A DNA stretch of 64,000 nucleotides from Gammaproteobacteria bacterium (GCA_029884165.1 JAOUIH010000001.1:1-64000), one strand, 5' to 3'; positions 27,856 through 37,043 are shown, counted from the first letter of the stretch. Program-made: numbers and translations. Notes: generated by a model from the letters alone, not told the origin.

Positions 27856-28765
27856 GTGCCGCGTCGCTGAGCTTGATCGCTTTGGAGTAAGGGCCCTCGA
27901 GGTCGTAGACCGGGTCGTTGAAGCGCGTGTGCGAGAACGCGGACCGATACGCCCTTTTCAGCAAGACGTCGTCGGGCACCCGGTCGATCGGCCGGAATGC
28001 GCGTTCCTCGTCGCTGATGTTCATGAAAGCGCCTTCGTCGTTCGAGCCGCGCAGCCCCGCTCGCGGCGCATTGGCGGCCGCGTTATAAGACGAGAAGATC
28101 ATCACCCGCGCCGTGTCGGTCGAGTTCAGGTCCGAGCCGTGCAGCGTGTTGCAGTGGAAGAATACGGCGTCTCCGACGTCCATTTCGGCGTGGTAGACGC
28201 CGAGTTCCCGTTTCGCGATGTCCACCCGCCGGAAGAGGTCGTCCATATTCGGATTGACCATGCTGATCGCGCCGATCCGCCCCATGCGGTGCGAGCCCGG
28301 TACGAACTGGACGCAGCCGTTCGCGCGGGTGACCGGCTTGACGGCGATAGCCGTCGTCAGCATGTGCGGGAACAGCACGCCGTCGTCGTACCAGCTCGTA
28401 TAGTCCTGGTGCCAGTCGACGCGCGCCTCGCAGCCGCGCGTCTTGATCGAGAATTTCGAGTGCCAGTGATAGCAGGGCTCGCCGAGCAGGTCTTCGGCGC
28501 TCCGCACCATGCGCTGCATGCGCGGAATCAGCCCGATGATGTCGTCGCCGAGTTCGACCCAGGTGCAGAAGGGGTGACCCTTGCCTTCGAGGTCGACCAT
28601 GCCGTACAGCCGCCCGTTAATAGTCGGGTCGGCGTCGTACGCGTCGGCGAGGGGCCGGAGTTCCTCCGCGCCGAAGAAATTGCGGACCACCAGGAAGCCG
28701 TCACGGTAATAATCCGCGACCTGGGCAGAGTTCAGGAGCGTGAGCCCGGTAGTATCTGCTTGCAT
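27848..28765 (-). CDS. phytanoyl-CoA dioxygenase (PhyH) family protein
   Basis: The 305-aa protein from ATG 28765 (upstream ATG 28819 possible) has the Fe(II)/2-oxoglutarate dioxygenase facial triad: H119-x-D121 in DWHQDYTSW and a distal His in HCNTLHGSD (about 209), with an Arg shortly after (ARVMIFSSY) for 2-oxoglutarate. Family members hydroxylate many small molecules (phytanoyl-CoA, ectoine, secondary metabolites). The substrate here is unknown, and the neighbourhood (mddA, kdpE) gives no hint. No ectoine genes are nearby, so EctD is not supported. Confidence 0.85.
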   Translation of the reverse strand: MQADTTGLTLLNSAQVADYYRDGFLVVRNFFGAEELRPLADAYDADPTINGRLYGMVDLEGKGHPFCTWVELGDDIIGLIPRMQRMVRSAEDLLGEPCYHWHSKFSIKTRGCEARVDWHQDYTSWYDDGVLFPHMLTTAIAVKPVTRANGCVQFVPGSHRMGRIGAISMVNPNMDDLFRRVDIAKRELGVYHAEMDVGDAVFFHCNTLHGSDLNSTDTARVMIFSSYNAAANAPRAGLRGSNDEGAFMNISDEERAFRPIDRVPDDVLLKRAYRSAFSHTRFNDPVYDLEGPYSKAIKLSDAALR

Positions 28766-28886
28766 GACTGAAGGGTCTGCCGGTTGCGGCTCGCCAGTTC
28801 GAACCGAGTCGGGCAACAATTATCACGGAACCCGCCGGCCGGCCAATAGCCGCGCCGCATCGTGAAACCGGGACCTGCCGTGGCTG

Positions 28887-28982
28887 CTAAGCCCGCCAGA
28901 ATTCCGGCGTAAACAGGACGAATATCGTCAGTACCTCGAGGCGCCCGAGGATGCATGCGAACGCGGCGATGAGCCTGATCAT
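28887..28982 (-). pseudogene. TrkH/KtrB potassium-transporter C-terminal remnant
   Basis: The minus frame reads LGRLEVLTIFVLFTPEFW followed by a stop at 28887. This is the characteristic C-terminal end of TrkH-type K+ transporters. Only about 25-30 codons remain; the rest of the gene is absent and the sequence to the right is the oppositely oriented kdpE. It overlaps the kdpE 5' end, which suggests a rearrangement between two K+-related genes. Confidence 0.65.
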
Positions 28983-29640
28983 CGAGGACGAAGCGCAGAT
29001 ACGGAGTTTCCTGCGCATTTCCTTCGAGGCCAACGGCTACTCGGTCCTCGAGGCGCGCCTGGCGGAGGACGGGCTGCTGCTGGCGGGCACCCGTCGGCCG
29101 GACCTCGTCGTTCTCGATCTAGGCCTGCCGGACATGGACGGGTCGCAGGTCATCGAGCGACTGCGCGAGTGGTCGGACGTGCCGATCCTGATACTGTCGG
29201 CGCGCCACGAAGAAAGAGACAAGGTGCGGGCGCTCGATGCGGGCGCGAACGACTACGTCACCAAGCCTGCCGGGATACACGAACTGATGGCCAGGGTCCG
29301 GGTATTGCTGCACGAGAAACCGGCACAGGAGATGGCATCGGCCCGCTTCGAGCATGGGGAGCTGCAGGTCGATCTGTCACGCCGCGAGGTGCAGGTTGGC
29401 GGCGCGCCGGTCGCGCTGACGCGCAAGGAATACGAACTGCTGCGCCTGCTGGTGCAACACGCGGGACGCGTGGTGACTCATCAGCAGATGCTCAAGACCC
29501 TGTGGGGGCCCAGTTTTGCCGGCGAGACACATTACCTTCGCGTCCTCGTCAGCGCCCTGCGGCAAAAACTGGGCGACGATCCCTCGGATCCCCGATACAT
29601 CGTCACCGAACAGGGTGTCGGCTACCGCCTGCTCGACTGA
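28951..29640 (+). CDS. kdpE: KdpE-like OmpR-family response regulator (orphan)
   Basis: Counting from 28951, the receiver domain has acidic residues at 12-14 (IEDE), phosphoacceptor D56 (VVLDLGLPD) and Lys105 (YVTKPAG). A C-terminal winged helix follows (LTRKEYELLRLLVQHAGRVV, YRLL end). Overall pattern (EAQIRSFLR, DLGLPDMDG, WSDVPILILSAR) is that of KdpE, which activates the kdpFABC K+ ATPase with sensor KdpD. No kdpD or kdpFABC is present here. The start is uncertain: ATG 28969 (MSLIIEDE) matches the usual KdpE N-terminus better. The gene begins within a trkH remnant on the other strand. Confidence 0.82.
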   Translation: MHANAAMSLIIEDEAQIRSFLRISFEANGYSVLEARLAEDGLLLAGTRRPDLVVLDLGLPDMDGSQVIERLREWSDVPILILSARHEERDKVRALDAGANDYVTKPAGIHELMARVRVLLHEKPAQEMASARFEHGELQVDLSRREVQVGGAPVALTRKEYELLRLLVQHAGRVVTHQQMLKTLWGPSFAGETHYLRVLVSALRQKLGDDPSDPRYIVTEQGVGYRLLD

Positions 29641-29793
29641 GCGGCGGCACGAGCGATCCATCCGGCTGCCGAATCGCGGTTCGCCCGGCCGGATAGTCGG
29701 CCTGCGGCGAGGGCCGGCAGCCCGCTGGCCCCGGTGCTAGTCCGGCCCGGCGAGGGAGGGCGTCCCCTGACTCCCGGCCGGGCAATAAATGTT

Positions 29794-29812
29794 AATGAGA
29801 ATCATTGTCATT
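29794..29812. promoter_or_regulatory. Fur box
   Basis: AATGAGAATCATTGTCATT resembles the 19-bp Fur consensus (repeats of NATWAT) closely. It lies 81 nt upstream of the porin ATG at 29893 in an AT-rich island within GC-rich DNA. It predicts iron repression of the porin, FMN-binding and PepSY-type genes. Confidence 0.85.
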
Positions 29813-29892
29813 TAGTCCTCCCGGCTATATGATTGCTGCATTCACGTTGTGTTCCGGCGCAGCGAGCCGCCGGGAGTAGAAGGAGAGTGGGG

Positions 29893-31158
29893 ATGTTCAG
29901 GGCAGGCATGCGCCGAGGGCCGGCGCTGGCCGTTATGGCGCTGGTGTGCTCCGGAATGGCGGCGGCCGAGGTGCCGTCGCCGGAGCAGATGTGGGAAATC
30001 ATCCAGGCGCAGCAGCGGCAGATCGAAGACCTGCAGCAACGGCTTGCGGCGACGAACCAGCGGGTCGATCGCACGGACCAGAAGGTCGCCGAGACCGAGG
30101 AAAAGGTCGAGATTACCGGCGACATGATCGAGGAAGGCGGCATGTCGCTCGCCGCGTCCTGGGCCGAGCGGACCAGCATCGGCGGCTACGGCGAGCTGCA
30201 CTACAACGACCTCGACTCCGGCAGCGAGATGGACTTCCACCGCTTCGTGCTGTTCTTCGGCCACCAGTTCAACGACCGCGTGCGCTTCATGTCCGAACTC
30301 GAAATCGAGCACGCGCTGGTCGGCGACGGCGAGCCGGGCGAGGTCGAGGTGGAGCAGGCCTACGTCGAGCTGGACCTGAACGACTACCACTCGGCGAAGG
30401 CAGGCCTGTTCCTGGTACCCGTCGGCATTCTGAACGAAACTCACGAGCCGCCAACGTTTTACGGCGTCGAGCGCAACCCGGTCGAGAGCAATATCGTGCC
30501 GTCCACCTGGTGGGAGGGCGGTGCCGGCATGCGCGGCGAACTGGCGCCTGGCCTGGGTTACGACTTCACCGTGACCTCCGGCCTGGACGTACCGCAGGAG
30601 GGATCCAACGCGTTTCGCATCCGGAACGGCCGGCAGAAGGTCGCGGAAGCGCGCGCCGAATCGCTCGCCTATACCGGCAGGCTGCGCTGGACCGGCGTGC
30701 CTGGCGTGGAGCTCGCGATGACGGCGCAATACCAGGAAGACATCACGCAGGGCGACCTGGATATCGGCGCGACCCTGCTCGAGGCGCATGCCGCGATTAG
30801 CCGCGGTCCGTTCGGCTTGCGCGCCCTGTATGCGCGCTGGGACCTCGACAACGCGGCCCTCATCGACGGCGTGGATCCGGCGGCGGCCGGGCGCGACCGG
30901 CAGGAGGGCTGGTACGTCGAGCCTTCGCTGCGGGGCAGCCTCGGCGACCTCGCGGGCGAGTTCGGCGCCTTCCTGCGTTACAACGTCTGGGACAACAACG
31001 CGGGCGCGAACAACGCGACCGAGCGCAAGCAGTACAACGCCGGCATCAATTACTGGCCGACGCAGCAGGTCGTGTTCAAGCTCGACTTCCAGCGCCAGGA
31101 CAATGCCGACGGGACGGACGACGACGGGTTCAACCTCGGTGTGGGCTACCAGTTCTAG
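29893..31158 (+). CDS. outer-membrane porin with N-terminal coiled coil (OprO/OprP-like)
   Basis: The 421-aa product (ATG 29893, strong AGGAGAGTGGGG box) has a signal peptide ending GMAAA-EV. A coiled coil follows (about 28-75, QAQQRQIEDLQQRLAATNQ), as in trimeric phosphate-type porins. The beta-barrel (YGELHYNDLDSG, FHRFVLFFGHQFNDRVRF, then alternating strands) ends in the canonical aromatic residue (LGVGYQF). Location behind a Fur box and before FMN-binding and PepSY-type genes suggests a role in iron or iron-chelate passage. Confidence 0.87.
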   Translation: MFRAGMRRGPALAVMALVCSGMAAAEVPSPEQMWEIIQAQQRQIEDLQQRLAATNQRVDRTDQKVAETEEKVEITGDMIEEGGMSLAASWAERTSIGGYGELHYNDLDSGSEMDFHRFVLFFGHQFNDRVRFMSELEIEHALVGDGEPGEVEVEQAYVELDLNDYHSAKAGLFLVPVGILNETHEPPTFYGVERNPVESNIVPSTWWEGGAGMRGELAPGLGYDFTVTSGLDVPQEGSNAFRIRNGRQKVAEARAESLAYTGRLRWTGVPGVELAMTAQYQEDITQGDLDIGATLLEAHAAISRGPFGLRALYARWDLDNAALIDGVDPAAAGRDRQEGWYVEPSLRGSLGDLAGEFGAFLRYNVWDNNAGANNATERKQYNAGINYWPTQQVVFKLDFQRQDNADGTDDDGFNLGVGYQF

Positions 31159-31216
31159 ATCGACGAATGCCCGGATACCGCGGAGGCAGGGACACGGTTA
31201 CCATGTGCGACCTTTT

Positions 31217-31744
31217 ATGATCACGACCATGAAGCACAATCTGATACTCCTCGTGACGCTGCTGGCCGGCGCCGCGACGGCCGCCGTTTACCAGGAACCG
31301 GTCGACTTCGTCAGCGAGGCCTTCGACGGGACCCCACCCGCACCCGATGTGCTGTGGCTGACCGGCACGCTGGGCGTCGAGGTGGAGCAGCTGCTGGGGC
31401 ATGCGCCCTTCAGCAAGCGCCTGCGTTACTGGTCCGAGGGTTCGCGCAGCGTCTGGATCCTGGACGAGATCGGCAAGGAGCAACCGATCACGACCGGGTT
31501 CGTCATCGAGAACGGGCGCATCGAGCACGTGCGCGTCCTGGTATTTCGCGAAAGCCGCGGCTGGGAGGTGCGCCACGAATTCTTCACGAACCAGTTCAAG
31601 GGCGCGTCGATGAACGGCGAGCGCACGCTTGACCGGTCCATCGACGGCATTTCCGGCGCCACGCTGTCCGTGCGCGCGGTCGAGAAACTGGCTCGCGTGG
31701 CCTTGCTCCTCGACAGCCGCATCAGCGACCGTGGCATGAGCTGA
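31217..31744 (+). CDS. exported FMN-binding protein
   Basis: The 175-aa product has a signal peptide (ILLVTLLAGAATAA) and a C-terminal FMN-binding domain with the flavinylation-type motif DGISGATLS, whose Thr can carry covalent FMN after ApbE action. A central part (RYWSEGSRSVWILDEIGKE) resembles FMN-binding redox proteins of Fur-controlled operons. ATG 31217 overlaps the stop of a six-codon leader ORF (31203-31220) that has GGAGG 14 nt upstream; ATG 31229 is an alternative. It likely passes electrons in the periplasm, possibly for ferric reduction with the PepSY-type neighbour. Confidence 0.82.
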   Translation: MITTMKHNLILLVTLLAGAATAAVYQEPVDFVSEAFDGTPPAPDVLWLTGTLGVEVEQLLGHAPFSKRLRYWSEGSRSVWILDEIGKEQPITTGFVIENGRIEHVRVLVFRESRGWEVRHEFFTNQFKGASMNGERTLDRSIDGISGATLSVRAVEKLARVALLLDSRISDRGMS

Positions 31745-31789
31745 GAATATGAGCAGAGCGCGCAGACCCGGGCTACGGGCCAGTCAAGC

Positions 31790-32515
31790 GTGAACAGGCA
31801 CCTGTGGCTCTGGCACCGGCGTCTCGGCGCCGCCGTCGCGGTGATGGTGATACTGCTCTGCATCACCGGCATCGCGCTTAATCACTCGGACAGGCTGGAT
31901 CTCGACCAGCGCCACGTCGGCACCGGCTGGCTGCTGGACTGGTACGGTATCGCCGCGCCGCAGTCCGGGCTCAGCCTGCGGACGGGTTCCCGCGAGGTGA
32001 CGCTGCTGGGCGATCACCTGTACGTTGACGACGCGCTGGTCGGCGCGCCGTTTTCGAACCTGCAGGGTGCCGTGGAGGCTGCCGGTTTGCTCGTCATCGC
32101 CGCCGGCGGCGACGTGCTGCTGCTGACGGCGGACCTCGAACTCGTGGAGCGTCTCGGCCATGCCGACGGCGTGCCGGCCGGCCTTGCCGGCCTGGCGTTC
32201 GACGGCGGCGGCATTGTCGCCCGCGACGGCAACGGCACGACCTGGCGGGCCGACGCCGATCTCGTCGGCTGGCAGCCGGCCGGTCCCGTGGCAGGCGTCG
32301 AGTGGCCGGAAGCGCATGCGACCGCCGCCGAGCGTGTCGCCCGGCTCGCGGCCGACTTCCGCGGTCGAATCCTGAGCATGGAAAAGCTGATGCTGGACCT
32401 GCACAGCGGCCGCCTGTTCGGCCGCTTCGGCCCGATGCTGATGGATGCCGTAGGCCTGATGATGCTGGTGCTTTCGTTCACCGGCATCTGGCTCTGGACC
32501 CGGTCCCGCACCTGA
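31790..32515 (+). CDS. PepSY-associated TM-family membrane protein
   Basis: The 241-aa product (GTG 31790) has an N-terminal TM (LGAAVAVMVILLCITGIAL) and a C-terminal TM (MDAVGLMMLVLSFTGIWLW), with a periplasmic domain between. HLWLWHRRLG and LMLDLHSGRLFG are typical PepSY_TM family motifs, whose His residues may bind heme. PepSY-type proteins with FMN-binding partners are established members of Fur regulons. Proposed role: membrane electron transfer to the exported FMN protein for iron acquisition. Confidence 0.8.
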   Translation: MNRHLWLWHRRLGAAVAVMVILLCITGIALNHSDRLDLDQRHVGTGWLLDWYGIAAPQSGLSLRTGSREVTLLGDHLYVDDALVGAPFSNLQGAVEAAGLLVIAAGGDVLLLTADLELVERLGHADGVPAGLAGLAFDGGGIVARDGNGTTWRADADLVGWQPAGPVAGVEWPEAHATAAERVARLAADFRGRILSMEKLMLDLHSGRLFGRFGPMLMDAVGLMMLVLSFTGIWLWTRSRT

Positions 32516-32599
32516 GCGGTCTGCGCCTGTCGGGCGTCGCCTTCAGCGCCGGGCGGGCAGGCACTTGCATCGCCCGGGCCGCAGGCACACATTGATCGC

Positions 32600-33916
32600 A
32601 TGATCGACAAGCCTGCAACGCCCGGCGAGCGCCTCGCCGACACCCTCAACCGGGACTGCCACTGCATCGACGTCGATTCGGCCGCCTTGCTCGAGCGGCT
32701 GGCGGCGCACCTCGGCGGGTCCGGTATCGCCGGCTCGCCGCTCGAACTGCGCGGCTACCCGTTTGCCGCCTCGCCGGTGTTCGTCTGGCGCGGTCACGTC
32801 GATGCGATGGCACGCTTCGTCACCACCTTCGAGTCTGTCGTCGCCGACGAGCGTGTGCGGGAGCGCCTGCTGGACAGCGCGCCGGCGGTCGCGCGCTCGG
32901 ACTTCGGCACGCGCGGCGTGTTTTTCGCTTACGACTTCCATCTCGGTCCCGGCAGCCCGCAGCTGATCGAGATCAACACGAATGCCGGTGGCGTGCTGCT
33001 GAACCTTTACCTGGCGGCGGCACAGCAGGCCTGTTGTGCTGAGGTCGACTCGTTCTTCGGCGGCCAGACGGATTTCGACGCGGTGGAACGCGAGATCGTC
33101 GGCATGTTCCGCGAGGAGTGGCACCTGCAGCGCGGCGAGCAGGCGCTGGAAACGATCGCGATCGTGGACGTCGCGCCGGAGACGCAACCTCTTTACGCCG
33201 AGTTCGTGCTGTTCCGGGCGATGTTCCGGCGCAGCGGCCTCGATGCGCTGATCGTCGATCGTAACAACCTCGAGTTCTCCAATGGCGCACTCCGGGCCGG
33301 CGGGCGGCGAATCGACCTCGTCTACAATCGGCTCACGGACTTCTACCTGCAGGAGCCGGAGTCGGCCGCGCTGCGCGCCGCCTACGAGTCCGGTGCCGTC
33401 GTGCTGACGCCGGCGCCGCGCCATTACGCCTTGTTCGCCGACAAGCGCAGCCTCCCGCTGTTTTCCGACGCGGCGGCCCTGCGCGCACTGGGCATCGATG
33501 GCGAACGCATCGCCGTGCTGAATGCGTACCTGCCCGCCGCCACGCGGGTGACCAGGGACGATGCCGAGCGGCTCTGGGCGAATCGCAAGAAACTGTTCTT
33601 CAAGCCGGCGACGGGCTACGGCAGCCGCGGCACCTACCGGGGCGCGAAGCTGACGCGCCGTGTCTGGGAGGAAATCCTGAACTCGGATTACATCGCCCAG
33701 GCGGAGGTGCCGCCGGGGGAGCGACGGATCCGGATCGACGGCGAATACCGTTCGCTCAAGGTCGACATTCGCTGCATTACCTACCGGGGCCGCATCCAGC
33801 AGCTCTCGGCCCGGCTGTACCAGGGTCAGACCACGAACCTGCGCACGGCCGGCGGCGGCCTGGCGACGGTCTTCGCGACGCCGGCGCTGGCGGATTTCGC
33901 CGGCGATCCCGGCTAG
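32600..33916 (+). CDS. circularly permuted ATP-grasp-like protein
   Basis: The 438-aa protein has two ATP-grasp-like signatures in swapped order: LIEINTNAGG (E-x-N metal-binding type, about residues 117-126) precedes KKLFFKPATGYGSRGTYRG (Lys plus glycine-rich loop, about 331-348). This order is typical of circularly permuted ATP-grasp families. The substrate is unknown. RLRIDGEYRSLKVDIRCITY near the end looks like the second metal-binding side. It stands alone; the convergent polX follows 13 nt later. Confidence 0.65.
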   Translation: MIDKPATPGERLADTLNRDCHCIDVDSAALLERLAAHLGGSGIAGSPLELRGYPFAASPVFVWRGHVDAMARFVTTFESVVADERVRERLLDSAPAVARSDFGTRGVFFAYDFHLGPGSPQLIEINTNAGGVLLNLYLAAAQQACCAEVDSFFGGQTDFDAVEREIVGMFREEWHLQRGEQALETIAIVDVAPETQPLYAEFVLFRAMFRRSGLDALIVDRNNLEFSNGALRAGGRRIDLVYNRLTDFYLQEPESAALRAAYESGAVVLTPAPRHYALFADKRSLPLFSDAAALRALGIDGERIAVLNAYLPAATRVTRDDAERLWANRKKLFFKPATGYGSRGTYRGAKLTRRVWEEILNSDYIAQAEVPPGERRIRIDGEYRSLKVDIRCITYRGRIQQLSARLYQGQTTNLRTAGGGLATVFATPALADFAGDPG

Positions 33917-33929
33917 CCCGGAGCACCGG

Positions 33930-35651
33930 TCAGCGGCGCCGCAGCCGCTTTTGCAGGGCCGCGAGCGACAGCGTGTTCACGACGTCTTTCTTTTCGAGCC
34001 AGCCGCGGCGCGCCTGGTCGATTCCGTAGCGCATCGTGTCGAGGCCGTCCACGCTGTGCGCGTCGGTCGCGACGGCGATGCCGACGCCGATGTCTTTAGC
34101 CAGGCGGCAGGCTTCGTCGTTCAGGTCGAGCCGGTCGGGGTGCGCGTTGAGTTCGAAGATGCAGCCGCGCTCGTGCGCCGCCTCGAGCAGCCTTTCGAGG
34201 TCGAGCTCGCAGGGATCGCGGCGGTTGATCAGGCGTCCCGTCGGATGTGCAAGTATGTTGAAGTACGGGTTGTCCATCGCGCGCAGGATGCGCTCCGTCT
34301 GCTTGCGGCGCGTCAGCCGGAGCTGGTAGTGCACTGCGCAGACGGTGAAATCGAGTTCCTTTAGTACGTCGTCCGGCAGGTCGAGCGAGCCGTCCTCGAG
34401 TATGTCGACCTCGACGGATTTCAGCACGACGATCCCGTCGAGCTTCGCATTGAGGCGATCGATCGCGCGGACCTGGGCCAGCAGCCGCTTGCGATCGAGG
34501 CCGTGCGCGACGCTGACGTGCTTCGAGTGGTCGTTGATCGACAGGTACTCGTAGCCGCGCTCCTTCGCGGCCTCGGCCATGCGGCTTATCGTGTCCCGCC
34601 CGTCGGTGGCCTTCGAATGGCAGTGCAGGTCGCCGCGTATGTCCTCGAGGGTCACGAGCTTCGGCAGCCTGCCGCGGCGCGCGGCATCGATCTCGCCGCG
34701 GTCCTCGCGCAGCTCGGGCGGGATCAGCGGCAGCCCGAGCTTCGCGTATACGGAAGCCTCGGTCTGGCCGGCGACGCGGCGCTCGCCCTTGAACACGCCG
34801 TACTCGTTGACCTTGTAACCCTTGCGCATGCCGCGCTTGCGCAACGCGATGTTGTGCGACTTCGAACCGGTGAAGTACACCAGCGCGGCCCCGTAACTGA
34901 CCTGCGGAACGACGCGGACGTCGACGGACAGCCCGGCATGCAGCCGCACCGTCGAGCGAGTCTTGCCGCTCGATACGATCTCGTCGACCTCGTCATAGTC
35001 GGCAAGGCGCTGCATGACGGGCGCGCCCTTCGATGCGGTGACGAGGACGTCGAGGTCGCCAACGGTCTCCCGGCGGCGCCGGAAGCTGCCCGCGACGACG
35101 ACCTCCCTGACGCCGTCGCAGCCGGCGAGCCAGTGAACGAGGGCATCGGCGACGTCTTCCGCGTCGGCCAGTTTCATTCGCCGTTCGCGGCCGGCGTGCG
35201 CCTCGACGCGCTTGCGGATTGCCTCCTCGGTTTTTGGCCCGAACCCAGGGAGCTCGCGGATCGCGCCGCTGTCCGCGGCGCGCCGAAGGTCCTCGACGCT
35301 GCGGATGCCGAGCTCGTCGTAGAGGCGGCGCACGCGCTTCGCGCCCAGGCCCTCGATGGCCATCAGGTCGCTGAGTTCGACGGGTGTGCGCTGGGCGACC
35401 TCGTCCAGCAGCGGCAGCCGGCCGGTCTCGACGATGGTTTGGATCTTGCCGGCCAGGTCGTCGCCGATGTCCGGCAGCTCGGCGAGGTCCATGCCCTCGT
35501 CGATGAGATCGGCCATGCGGCGCGGGTGGCTGCGTACGGTCGCTGCGGCGTTCCGGTAGGCACGCACGCGGAACGGGTTCGCGCCCTCGATCTCGAGCAG
35601 ATCGGCGAGCGTCGCGAAGAAGTCTGCGATGTCGCTGTTATGGACCGGCAT
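33930..35651 (-). CDS. polX: DNA polymerase/3'-5' exonuclease PolX
   Basis: The 573-aa protein has the full bacterial PolX layout: N-terminal 8-kDa HhH region (FRVRAYRNAAATVRSHPRR, LPDIGDDLAGKIQ), Pol beta-like palm with the GDLDVLVTASKG catalytic aspartates, then a C-terminal PHP domain (DLHCHSKATDGRDTI, SINDHSKH, NAHPDRLDLND, ATDAHSVDGLDTM) with metal-binding His/Asp residues for 3'-5' exonuclease and AP-endonuclease activity. ATG 35651 matches the usual N-terminus (MPVHNSDIADFF). Role: base-excision and gap-filling repair. Confidence 0.93.
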   Translation of the reverse strand: MPVHNSDIADFFATLADLLEIEGANPFRVRAYRNAAATVRSHPRRMADLIDEGMDLAELPDIGDDLAGKIQTIVETGRLPLLDEVAQRTPVELSDLMAIEGLGAKRVRRLYDELGIRSVEDLRRAADSGAIRELPGFGPKTEEAIRKRVEAHAGRERRMKLADAEDVADALVHWLAGCDGVREVVVAGSFRRRRETVGDLDVLVTASKGAPVMQRLADYDEVDEIVSSGKTRSTVRLHAGLSVDVRVVPQVSYGAALVYFTGSKSHNIALRKRGMRKGYKVNEYGVFKGERRVAGQTEASVYAKLGLPLIPPELREDRGEIDAARRGRLPKLVTLEDIRGDLHCHSKATDGRDTISRMAEAAKERGYEYLSINDHSKHVSVAHGLDRKRLLAQVRAIDRLNAKLDGIVVLKSVEVDILEDGSLDLPDDVLKELDFTVCAVHYQLRLTRRKQTERILRAMDNPYFNILAHPTGRLINRRDPCELDLERLLEAAHERGCIFELNAHPDRLDLNDEACRLAKDIGVGIAVATDAHSVDGLDTMRYGIDQARRGWLEKKDVVNTLSLAALQKRLRRR

Positions 35652-35765
35652 ACGCGGTGGCCGGGCCGAATCGGCGGACCCCGACCCGCATCGACTATAC
35701 ACGCCTCGGCCGGCCCGCCCCCTGTCGGAAATCCGCTATGGCGCGGCGCCGGGTCTGCGCGCCTA

Positions 35766-36947
35766 ATGGGAGCAGCAACCGGGGCGACGACGATGGCGGA
35801 CCAGGCCACGATCTCCGCGGTCCGTGGCCTGATGCACGATTTCGCGGTGCGGACCGGGCTCTCGGCGGCCGGCCGGGCGCCGCGCCGCTACCTGTGGACC
35901 GATGCGCACGCGGTCTGCAATTTCCTCGGCCTGTACCGTGCCTCCGGCGATCGCCGCGATCTCGACCTGGCCGTGGCGCTCGTCGACCAGGTCCACGCGG
36001 TGCTGGGGCGGCACCGTCCCGGCGATACTCGCCGCGGCTGGATCAGCGGGCTGCCCGAGGAAGCCGGGCGTGAGCACCCGACGGCCGGCGGCCTCCGTAT
36101 CGGCAAGCCGCTGCCCGAACGCGCTCGTGACGAGCCTGCCGACGAGCGGATCGAGTGGGACCGTGACGGCCAGTATTTCCACTACCTGACGAAGTGGATG
36201 CACGCGCTGGCGCGCATGGCGGCGGTCACGGGCAGCGACCGCTATCTCCGCTGGGCCATCGAGCTTGCGACAGCGGCGCTCGCGGGCTTCGTCGCGCCCA
36301 CGCGCACCGGCGACGCGCAGCGGCTCTACTGGAAGATGAGCGTCGACCTGTCCTATCCGCTGGTGTCGTCGTCCGGCCTGCACGATCCCCTCGACGGCTA
36401 TCTCACGTTCAGCGAGTTGCAGCACGCCCGGGCACGGTTCCCGGCCGACGCGCTGGGGGACATCGGGGCAGAAGTCACGTTGCTCGGCGCGATGCTCGAC
36501 GGCCAGTACTGGCACACCGACGACCCGCTCGGCATCGGGGGGCTGCTCGTCGATGCGCACCGCGCGCTCGAGCTGACCGGGCAGGGCGCGTTGCCGGACC
36601 GCTCGCTGGTGCCGCGCCTCACCGCTGCGGCGGCCGAGAGCCTACAGTTCTACGCCGCGCACGCGGGGCTGTCGCTGCCCGCGGACAACCGGCTCGCGTT
36701 TCGCGAGCTGGGCCTCGCGATCGGGCTGCACGCGGTCCCGATGATCGCCCGCGCGGCGGCCGGCCAGCCGGAACCGGTGCGGCACAGTGCCCGGTTGCTC
36801 GTACGGCACGTCGCTCTCGCGGAGCGCATCGAACGCTTCTGGCGCGAACCGCGGCACCAGCAGTCGCACACCTGGCGCGATCACGAGGACATCAACGCGG
36901 TAATGCTCGCGACAAGCCTGCTGCCGGACGAGTTCCTGGCGGTGTGA
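35766..36947 (+). CDS. conserved hypothetical protein, possible alpha/alpha-barrel
   Basis: The 393-aa protein (ATG 35766; ATG 35793 also possible) has no signal peptide and is mostly alpha-helical, with repeated helix pairs and aromatic/acidic clusters (YLWTDAHAVCNFLGLY, RGWISGLPEEAGR, EWDRDGQYFHYLTKWMHAL, LYWKMSVDLSYPLV, HTWRDHEDINAVMLA). This pattern suggests an (alpha/alpha)6 six-hairpin fold as in glycoside hydrolases or epimerases, but no catalytic motif is certain. It ends about 100 bp before the original dusA start and has no operon partner. Confidence 0.75.
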   Translation: MGAATGATTMADQATISAVRGLMHDFAVRTGLSAAGRAPRRYLWTDAHAVCNFLGLYRASGDRRDLDLAVALVDQVHAVLGRHRPGDTRRGWISGLPEEAGREHPTAGGLRIGKPLPERARDEPADERIEWDRDGQYFHYLTKWMHALARMAAVTGSDRYLRWAIELATAALAGFVAPTRTGDAQRLYWKMSVDLSYPLVSSSGLHDPLDGYLTFSELQHARARFPADALGDIGAEVTLLGAMLDGQYWHTDDPLGIGGLLVDAHRALELTGQGALPDRSLVPRLTAAAAESLQFYAAHAGLSLPADNRLAFRELGLAIGLHAVPMIARAAAGQPEPVRHSARLLVRHVALAERIERFWREPRHQQSHTWRDHEDINAVMLATSLLPDEFLAV

Positions 36948-37043
36948 TCGAACAATGCCGCGCTCGACGACAGCGCCGGCCCGTGGGGCTAAGATTCGCG
37001 TTTGTTCGCGCCGACCGGGGATGACGCGACCCCGTACGAACGG

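Noticed and set aside
34503-35765. Plus-strand ORF upstream of and continuous with the gene at 35766
   Set aside because: The first 420 codons are antisense to polX and have shadow-like composition; the recognisable protein starts at 35766.
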